From positions 12,446,839-12,510,838 of the forward strand of contig NC_012877.2 in the NCBI RefSeq assembly GCF_000003195.3: a stretch of DNA of 64,000 nucleotides. Direction: 5' to 3'. The DNA comes from Sorghum bicolor. Lineage: Eukaryota > Streptophyta > Magnoliopsida > Poales > Poaceae. The notes beneath the pieces were generated by a model that saw only the letters and a program-made list of their open reading frames with translations, was not told where the DNA came from and made no database searches. The translations under genes were made by a program, and so were the position numbers. The first letter of the stretch is position 1, and each line of letters starts with the position of its first letter. Below are positions 55,240 to 64,000 of this stretch, piece by piece.

Positions 55240-56880
55240 TGTTGGGTATTCTTAACATCATTACCAAAAGTAGACTAAGTTCTCTAAATCTAGTAACGGT
55301 GCCAAAAATGCCAAACCTATCCCTCACACCACTTAAGCCAAGTTGTCATCCCCAGCATGATATAAGAGACGCGGTATTGAAATATGCAATTGCTCTTCTA
55401 AATAAATAATGAATGGGATCTGCAAGCGCACAGATTAATACCGACGTAGCATTTTAACCGGGAAGTATTCCAGGTATCGTTATTTATATTTTTACCACTG
55501 GGAAGGGATGAGCAATCATCACTATTGATTACAGATAGAATATGAGATTGAGCATCTATCATTGCATGTATAATTGAGAACATTTATCTAACTCTTCATA
55601 CAGGGGTAAGTGTCACATAAAAGATATATGAAATAATAATAGTGACAAGGATAACTAATCTGATCTAGCCACATATTAAATATGATAAGCACCTCAATTA
55701 GATACTCTAGAAAGTCATTAGCATGGTATTAGAACGAACTACAAGAATATTCCCTAAGTTATTCTTAACTATATAATCTAGCATATCATAGTTAGTGCAA
55801 GCATACTTAGCAATCATTGTGAGACAAGACTACGCCCATGCATAGTGATATTAGCAAGGAATATGAGAAACATAGCAATCACTCCCCTGTAATAATGTTG
55901 CTCTGCCAGCCCAATACACGAGAGGGGGACTATATAAGAATCAATGAAGCTGTCACTATCACGAACCACCCCACGATCTGGCATATTGGGTACAATCGCA
56001 GATAAATATGGTATAAGCACCACGCCTACACAATATCTATCATTTACCCATGGATCCGATGGATAAACGCTATACGATCCTAAACATGTATATAGATCCA
56101 ATCTAACTAAGCCAAGTACATAACTATGATAAACTAAGAACAATATAATCTTGAATATAAGCAAGTAAAGCAAAGTCATAAACAATATATTGAAGTAGAA
56201 CAAAGTCATATTCATAATATTGAAGAACAAAGATAATTAGAAAGCAATTAGAAGCACAATTAGAGAATTACCAAGAATCCTCTTGACAGATCCGGAAACC
56301 AATCGAAGATTGACTCCTTCTAGTTCTAATCCTATGTAGCTATGCTAATCTAGATATCTAAGCTCTAATCTTGATCAGAGGCTTCTTCTCCCTTGATGGA
56401 ACAATGAATTAGGGTTGAGAGGCTCTCTCCTCCAGGGGCCAGGGGGTCTGGTTTTATAGTCCCTTCAAGTGAATATGGGCCGTTGGATCAAACCGATATA
56501 GATTGTATGGTTTAGATTCATCCTTTAGGTCGGTGGAGATCTCCCGCAAAGTAGAGTCCTGATTGGACTCAGGGGCAGGGCGGGCGCCCTGACCAACTGG
56601 GCGGGCGCCCAGGGTCCGGCCCCGTTTCGCCTCCGCTTCGGTCTCGTGGCTTCTAGAGTCTTCTAGATGTAAGATAATTGCGCAGCACGTTAATATCTTT
56701 ACGTAATCCTGACGTGTGGGCCTTTCTTCCATATTTCCTGATAACCCCCTGCAGAAATAGACAAACACCAAAACTCGTGGAATTCTGTCATATAAAACCC
56801 TAAGTCTGGATCTTGATTTGATTTGGATTCTTTTCTTTATTTATTTGATAATTAAATTTGATACTTAAGGACCGTCAACA
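55240..56880 (-). repeat. 3' LTR of H
   Basis: 1,641 bp. Two GC motif copies (56577-56612). It lacks a short segment (attgatgtggtgg) present in the other H LTR near 62957. Confidence 0.95.
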
Positions 56881-59047
56881 AACTCCCCCAAGCTTACCTC
56901 TTGCTCGTCCCTGAGCAAGGATAGACTCAGCTATGGATCATAAGTTGTTGCAATATCTTTAAAAATTGACGGTACACATGCTTTTAAAATAAGATCTCAT
57001 CTCTGAGTTAGAGTAAACTGTCAAGACTTAAAACTTACTTACTTTACCTTCACCATGGGACTTATAACCATCACTTCCATCTTGAGCAGTTAAAAGATAG
57101 AACAGTCTAGCTAAGTGCCATGTCTCTTATTCTTGATCAGCTATAGCTCTGGGGTTTTTGCAGATTTTCAAATAAAACTCAGAATTCCTTGTATGATTCT
57201 CTCAGGTCTCTCCTTTGTGGTATTTTTGGATCCTTACCAAGACAGTGATGGTATATGCCTTCTCTCAATATATGTGGTATTTGTGGTTTGAGGCATAGTG
57301 ACATTGCCTTCTCTGTCACCCTACTCTAATAAGGCTTTAATATCTGGAGCTCATAGGTGGGAAATAAAGTATACATACTTACAAGACATTTATTGCATAG
57401 TCAAACCATGGATCCAAAGAAACAAGCCAATGAGTTTAATCAAGATGTGCATGTGTGGCGAATAAATGGTGTATGGTGATGATGGTAATAACAATGGTGA
57501 AAACAATGGTGGTGGAAGTCTAATTCTACTTTGCTCTTTGAGGGGATACATACCTTCCTTGCTTTTTGAAACTTTATGAGGAGAATGAGATGCTCTTCTT
57601 TTTTTCTTTTCTCTCAGGTGGGTATCTTGCACCCCTAATTCTACTGTCGGACACTTGTCCATTTTTACCTCTCGTCTCACTTTTTTCTTTTCTTTTGAGG
57701 TTCCGAGCACTTGCTCCTTTTTATTTCCTCGTATTTCTCTCTTTTTTTAATTAGAGCATTCATCTCTTGAGATAATATAGCAAGTGGTAGTAACAAGATA
57801 ACTTGAGCATTTATTTCGCAAGGGAAAACAGAAATATTTTTAGTTATTCTCTCCTGGATTAGGAGTAGAATATTTTTGGGTGATTCTGGAGATGGAATGG
57901 GTGGATATATGTGGATGGTACTTCCGGAGTAGAAGTAGCATATATGAATGAACGTGCAAGTGAAATCTTGATTTAACCACATGACAAGCTCCTAAGGGTC
58001 TACACAGCTTGACCACACTCAATGCTCATAAGCAGTAAATAATAAATGTGTGGCTCAAAGTCTAGCAAGCATGTATATATGGCTGTGGTAGGAATTTAAA
58101 CTATCATCATATAGGAACTCATCATGCAACATTTTAAAGATTTTCAAAGATAAAATTCTCCAGAATTCTAGCATCTCTAGGAACAGATAAACAGCAGCTC
58201 AACCTTCCCATATCGTATCCGTTAACAACTTAGACTTCAGATCAAGTTTTCATCCCACAAGTTTAGGTCTAGAGCAAGCCTTAAATTATAACAGTTATAT
58301 CTAAACTTGAGAGAGAACTTCAAATTTGCAAATTAGGCAGAGCAACTATTCATCACATCCATGCTTAAGTTTTATTTAGATACAGATTAGCATAGCCACT
58401 TTATTTATTTATTAAACACACTAAGCAAAATATATATAAGCATAAAATCTTTATTTGGTTTTTCATAGTTATGTGTATTTATATTCTAATATAATATAAG
58501 TATAAAGATAGATAGAAATACTTATCGAGGTAAATGGGGGTGCTCTCCCCCAAGCTGAATTTTGACGTAATTTCTCTTGATATAGCTAGCAGGTGGCAGA
58601 GGTGTATTTGAAAGTGAGCAGCATTCTGACAGCGATTAGAATGTCCTCCGTTTGCCAGTCTTCTTGATTCTTAAATTCTGTGGAGTTCAAATAGACAACA
58701 AAGCTTGTGAAACTGATTAAGTGTTAGCATAAATATCTAGCCTTTATCATGTTGAGACTCCTTAATAATTGTTACTCCCTGTTTTTATATTTTCATTTTA
58801 TAAAGCAGAAAAATATTTATTTTATTTTTATGCCACCACAGTGAATGTACTTATGGGTTTTATGCCACTCGTCTACTCACATGGGGCTTACAGTTTTTCA
58901 CATTTTTATTTTCTTTTTAAGATAGTATGAACTTAATTAACTAAGTAACTATTTAAAATAATTGAAAGGGAAAAGATAACTACCAAGTTTACCTCTTGGC
59001 AAGGCGTTCGGTGTTTTTAAGTCCTCCGAACGGGACTCTCCATTTTC
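56881..59047 (-). other. 3' non-coding region of H
   Basis: No gene seen. Collinear with 31452-33627 of D1. Holds the terminal motif ctcccccaagcttacctcttgctcgtccctgagca (56883-56917) and the internal hairpin tgggggtgctctcccccaagct (58535-58556). Confidence 0.7.
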
Positions 59048-61675
59048 TTAATCGTCCTGAGGTTCGTTGGGTGGCGTAGTCGGTACTTCCGGCAGCGCCT
59101 CCTCTTCATGTATAGTTATCTTCATTTTCCATACCTGACTCGGTGCTTCAATCTCCTCTGGATAATTTTCTTTAAACTCAACGTCTTCTGATCTTACAAC
59201 TTCTCCTTCATAGTCTGCCCATCCATCCTTGATGATCTGCCTCCTCTGGTTGCGGTTGCGTCGTTTCCTCACCTGCTTAGATTCTTCAACGATATAGTTA
59301 GGGTCAGTAAAATAACGGCATACCTTCTCGGAGGGGAAGTGCATATGGACTTCTCCGGTTCCAATGTAGATAATTGCTTTAACGGTGCTGAGGAACGGTC
59401 TTCCAAGGATGATGGGTGGATCATACTCGTCTTCTCCCATGTCAATAACTTGAAAGTCTATGTAGACAAAGTGATCGTCTATTTTGACTAGGACATCAGT
59501 TACTATTCCTTTAAACTCTTGAAATGTCTGATCTGCCATCTAGAGCTGAATGTATGTTGGTCTTAGTGGCATGGTCCCGAACAAGAGCCGATAGGTGACT
59601 GCAGCCATTATGTTGACGCCCGATCCGGTGTCGCAAATTGTCTTGTAGAAGTTGTATCCATTTATGGAGCAGTAAATGCTTGGCAATCCTGGGTCGTCCT
59701 TCTTGGTCAAAAGTGGTGACTTAAGTTGGTGATCTTGGCCTCCATGAACTACAGTGACCATCTTAGCTGACTCGGTCCACACTTGCTTGTTCCTGTTCCT
59801 CCTGTTGGTCCTCTTCCTTGATTTACGTCTGGATTGATCTGGAATTTGTGTAGTCTTGTTCTTGAAGAAAAATGACTCCTTCTTCCCTTTGACGTAGAAA
59901 CTGATCTTGGCAGCACTGGCGTAGATGATAGCTCCCGTGGTGTTCAAGAATGGCCTCCCTAGGATGATAGGTGCTCTCTCATCATTTCCGGTCTCTACCA
60001 CTACAAAGTCTGCTGGGGCATATAAGGTACCAACTTGGACACAAAGGTTCTTCACTATTCCTGTTGGAAAAGTTATCGTCTGATCTACAAACTGCAAACA
60101 CATGGTTGTCTCTAATAAAGGATATGTAAAGAATTTTTCATAGAGTACCCTGGGTATAATGTTGACGCTGGAGCCAAAGTCGCAGAGTGCTTCTGGGACG
60201 TCCACCATGCCGATGGAGATCGGGATGACGGGGCGTCCTGGATCGCCTCTCTTGACCGGCAGAAGGTCAGTAGAGAATTCATTGACGGGGTTACTCCAAT
60301 TACCTGCATCAAACATGTCTACAAGATTTGCAGATTCTAATCCTTCCGGTTGTGATGGTATATCGGAGTTAGTAGTAGGAACAGCAGCAGCTATTTGATT
60401 TAACTGAGATTCAATCATTTTATTAAAGCTAATTTGATTCTTGATGGCAGTAGAGAAATTATCCATTCTATTATTTATATTTTCTAGCATTTTATCATTA
60501 GATAGGTTATCCATTAGCTTTCCTTGATTAGACATTAACTCTCTCAAAGGTGGAAAATTATTATTATTATTGTAAGAATTGTTACCTTGATAATTACCTG
60601 AGTAGTTAGGCCTCTGTTGATTCCAACCTTGATTTTGTTGAGGACGGTTGTAGTAGTAGTAGTTGTTGTTGTTGATGTAGTTTACATCCTCAAGCACCTC
60701 AGGGCAGTGGTTGCCTGAGTGTCCAGTGTCTCCACACTCCTCACAAGTCATGTGAGAGTCGTAGATGTGCATAACTTCTTTCTTGTCTCCAGCTCTATCA
60801 TCGAGCTTCTTCATGAGCAAGTCTAGCTTTGCAGACAGCATGTCTACCTCCTTCAGCTGATGCATACCTCCACCTCTCTTGCGTGTCTGGGTCCTCTCTT
60901 CATTCCAGCTTTGGTTGGACGCCATCTTCTCCACAAGAGCTGTGGCTTGTGGTATAGTAAGTGATAAGAATGCTCCTCCAGCTGCAGCATCCATGGTCTC
61001 TCGGGCACTGTTGCTGAGCCCATGATAGAATATCTGCATCAATAGCCAACTCTCCATTCCATGATGGGGACATTCTAGGATGTAGTCTTGAAAGCGCTCC
61101 CATGCTTCTGGAACAGATTCATCATTTTGTTGCTGAAAACTTGTAATCTTCCCACGGAGAGCATTGGTCTTGCCCATGGGAAAGAACTTAGCCAGGAAGT
61201 TTGTTGAGCAGAGTGCCCACGTAGTATTCTTCTCCTTTGTAGCGTAGAACCACTGCTTCGCTCTTCCTAACAGTGAGAATGGGAAGAGGCAAAGTAGTAT
61301 AGCATCTTTGGGAACTCCTGATATGGTGAATGTGTTGCAAATCTCCAGGAAGTGTTGTAAATGAGCACTAGCATCTTCGTGTGCCTTCCCACAGAACTGG
61401 TTGGATTGCACCATGTTGATAAGTCTAGGTTTGAGCTCAAAGTTGCCATCGATCTCTGCAGCAGGTCCAGTGCGGATGTTGTCCGTAGTGGGAGCTGAGA
61501 ACTCGCGGATCGATTTGTTCGCCATGGCTTCGAACTCTGAAGACAAGTTCCGGTGATCTTCTTGATTGGATGAAGCTTCTTCGTGAAGTGTTGATGATTT
61601 CTTCTTGGCTCTCGTCTTCTTGAATAATGCTTCGGGATTGTCAACAAAATTTCCTGGAAGATGTCTTCTATTCAT
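59048..61675 (-). pseudogene. gag-pro: Gag-protease of H with one premature stop in retropepsin 2
   Basis: Starts MNRRHLPGNF at 61675. Gag core, CCHC knuckle CEECGDTGHSGNHC, retropepsin 1 (CDFGSS, then PIILGRPFLNTT) and retropepsin 2 (CDTGSG) are in the D1 order. A TAG at 59540 replaces the Gln codon that D1 has within YIQLQMADQ. The rest of retropepsin 2 (PPIILGRPFLSTV) follows in the same frame to 59048. A five-codon deletion before SNDKMLEN and one codon lost near the start (KKKSS versus LKKSS) distinguish it from D1. Readthrough could still give the full protein, but simple inactivation is more likely. Confidence 0.88.
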
Positions 61676-61810
61676 ACATTCCCCTGCATAAGATAAAATA
61701 GAAAAATATCAGGGTAAAACTGTATGAGAGAATAGATAATCTCAATCATATTAGTGATGCGAATGATGACTCAAAATCTTTTATTCCATTCCTGATTAGT
61801 AATCAACCTT

Positions 61811-61827
61811 CCCCGGCAACGGCGCCA
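61811..61827 (-). other. Primer-binding site of H (tRNA-Asp)
   Basis: Minus-strand TGGCGCCGTTGCCGGGG, just inside the 5' LTR of H. Confidence 0.85.
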
Positions 61828-61835
61828 AAAATGCT

Positions 61836-63467
61836 TGTTGGGTATTCTTAACATCATTATCAAAAGTAGACTAAGTTCTCTAAATCTAGTAACGGTGCCA
61901 AAAATGCCAAACCTATCCCTCGCACCACTTAAGCCAAGTTGTCATCCCCAGCATGATATAAGAGACGCGGTATTGAAATATGCAATTGCTCTTCTAAATA
62001 AATAATGAATGGGATCTGCAAGCGCACAGATTAATACCGATGTAGCATTTTAACCGGGAAGTATTCCAGGTATCGTTATTTATATTTTTACCACTGGGAA
62101 GGGATTAGCAATCATCACTATTGATTACAGAATAGAATATGAGATTGAGCATCTATCATTGCATGTATAATTGAGAACATTTATCTAACTCTTCATACAG
62201 GGGTAAGTGTCACATAAAAGATATATGAAATAATAATAGTGACAAGGATAACTAATCTGATCTAGCCACATATTAAATATGATAAGCACCTCAATTAGAT
62301 ACTCTAGAAAGTCATTAGCATGGTATTAGAACGAACTACAAGAATATTCCCTAAGTTATTCTTAACTATATAATCTAGCATATCATAGTTAGTGCAAGCA
62401 TACTTAGCAATCATTGTGAGACAAGACTACGCCCATGCATAGTGATATTAGCAAGGAATATGAGAAACATAGCAATCACTCCCCTGTAATAATGTTGCTC
62501 TGCCAGCCCAATACACGAGAGGGGGACTATATAAGAATCAATGAAGCTGTCACTATCACGAACCACCCCACGATCTGGCATATTGGGTACAATCGCAGAT
62601 AAATACGGTATAAGCACCACGCCTACACAATATCTATCATTTACCCATGGATCCGATGGATAAACGCTATACGATCCTAAACATGTATATAGATCCAATC
62701 TAACTAAGCCAAGTACATAACTATGATAAACTAAGAACAATATAATCTTGAATATAAGCAAGTAAAGCAAAGTCATAAACAATATATTGAAGTAGAACAA
62801 AGTCATATTCATAATATTGAAGAACAAAGATAATTAGAAAGCAATTAGATGCACAATTAGAAAATTACCAAGAATCCTCTTGACAGATCCGGAAACCAAT
62901 CGAAGATTGACTCCTTCTAGTTCTAATCCTATGTAGCTATGCTAATCTAGATATCTAATTGATGTGGTGGCTCTAATCTTGATCAGAGGCTTCTTCTCCC
63001 TTGATGGAACAATGAATTAGGGTTGAGAGGCTCTCTCCTCCAGGGGCCAGGGGGTCTGGTTTTATAGTCCCTTCAAGTGAATATGGGCCGTTGGATCAAA
63101 CCGACATAGATTGTATGATTTAGATTCATCCTTTAGGTCGGTGGAGATCTCCCGCAAAGCAGAGTCCTGATTGGACTCAGGGGCAGGGCGGGCGCCCAGG
63201 GTCAGGCCCCGTTTCGCCTCCGCTTCGGTCTCGTGGCTTCTGGAGTCTTCTAGATGTAAGATAATTGCGCAGCACGTTAATATCTTTACGTAATCCCGAC
63301 ATGTGGGCCTTTCTTCCATATTTCCTGATAACCCCCTGCAGAAATAGACAAACACCAAAACTCGTGGAATTCTGTCAGATAAAACCCTAAGTCTGGGTCT
63401 TGATTTGATTTGGATCCTTTTCTTTATTTATTTGATAATTAAATTTGATACTTAAGGACCGTCAACA
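61836..63467 (-). repeat. 5' LTR of H
   Basis: 1,632 bp. Only one GC motif remains (63181-63198): one 21-bp unit is missing compared with the partner LTR. TATA on the minus strand at 63060-63067. Confidence 0.95.
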
Positions 63468-64000
63468 CTGTTATACAAGTTTTCAACTTTTAAAATCTGA
63501 GTTTAGATTTAATCTATTATTTTATTAAAGGCAATCTTATTTATATCATGACTTCTTCGTTTTAGATCCGATTTTTGTGAACTTTACGTCTATGTGATCG
63601 TAGAGCGATGTAGATTCGTTTTATAAACTTTTTGTCTTTATTTATTACTGTTGGTGTACTGTTCTAATAATAGGCTTGTTTGCTTTGTATGATTGTCTTT
63701 GGATGATTGCTGTTGATGTGGTGGTTACGAATAGACGGTGAGCAGTTCGTGGGTGAACAAGTGTACTACTACGAGCAGGATCAGCAGGACCAGTGTGATC
63801 AAGGCAAGTGTAGCATGGGATCATCCTTGTTTCCTAATAACTTTAATCACTTAATTCATATTGCATGTGTCTTCTTGTTAAGGGTTTCCTAGTATTGATC
63901 TTATACCTTGTCACCTATGGTTTTGCATTGGGTAGCTTATGCTAGTGCTCTACTATAAACCATGATCTTGTAATTTGATTAATGGAATATGCAATAAACA
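63468..64000 (+). repeat. 3' LTR of F2, second piece, cut by window end
   Basis: Begins with the duplicated ctgtt and continues the F2 LTR. Highly similar to 48250-48790 of the F2 5' LTR. No gene. Confidence 0.85.

Larger units (their letters stand above)
55240..63467 (-). mobile_element. Element H: second gag-pro-only Athila-like element (D1 family)
   Basis: 8,228 bp with perfect target duplication ctgtt (55235-55239 and 63468-63472). LTRs of 1,641 and 1,632 bp differ by about 17 substitutions and three indels (about 1%, hand count). Same organisation as D1 without insertion: LTR, tRNA-Asp primer site (61811-61827), gag-pro, 2.2 kb non-coding, polypurine tract and LTR. Confidence 0.95.
47072..64000 (+). 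mobile_element. Element F2: Tekay/Del-like chromovirus with internal deletions, runs past window end
   Basis: 5' LTR 47072-49776, interior 49777-53900, 3' LTR from 53901, interrupted by H and continuing past 64000. The chromodomain after integrase places it with Tekay/Del chromoviruses. Gag is joined to RNase H by a deletion that removed the protease and RT, so this copy cannot replicate alone. Confidence 0.82.

Overview
The window is a nest of plant LTR retrotransposons. I find no host gene, rRNA, full tRNA or CRISPR array in it. The Ty3/gypsy lineages present (Athila-like, Tat/Grande-like and Tekay/Del chromovirus-like), the primer-binding sites matching plant tRNA-Asp and initiator tRNA-Met, and CpG-rich promoter-like blocks inside some LTRs all point to a grass. 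A panicoid is plausible but not shown. A run of 100 N (12378-12477) is an assembly gap.

Layout. The outermost element, F1 (Tekay-like, +), shows its 5' LTR in two pieces (35506-36245 and 45867-46352) and a short internal stub (46353-47071). Element B, a pol-less Tekay-like element (7719-35505), sits in the F1 LTR. B is itself broken by A, an Athila-like element with an env-position ORF (1-7718, left end outside the window), in its 5' LTR, and by D1 (Athila-like, gag-pro only, 14655-35280, TSD gtgat) in its 3' LTR. D1 is split inside its protease by E, a very young Tat/Grande-like element on the minus strand (18006-30341, TSD atacc). G, a decayed pol-bearing Athila-like element on the minus strand (36246-45866), also sits in the F1 LTR and carries a solo LTR (39439-40760, TSD ggaac) in its integrase. 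F2 (Tekay-like, 47072 to beyond the window) interrupts the F1 interior. H, a second copy of the D1 family (55240-63467, TSD ctgtt, minus), interrupts the F2 3' LTR. Hand-counted LTR divergence agrees with the nesting: E about 0.4%, D1 about 0.7%, B about 1.3%. H is about 1% and G about 3%.

How the parts may work together. D1 and H code only for Gag plus two tandem retropepsin-like domains. They share tRNA-Asp priming, LTR blocks and 3' motifs with pol-bearing G, so a G-like element is a plausible helper. E carries gag-pro and pol on one strand. On the other strand it carries a six-exon gene with its own TATA box, predicted at 944 aa with a plant mobile domain (PMD) and a C-terminal coiled coil. 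The whole of E is studded with the hexamer GCCGAT/ATCGGC (about 95 copies by hand count, against about 6 expected). Coding and non-coding parts, both strands and all reading frames carry it. The hexamer plus the antisense gene is the best candidate here for an undescribed system, perhaps a sequence-specific DNA-binding or anti-silencing device. Second best is an ORF in F2 that starts with a histone H3-tail-like sequence.
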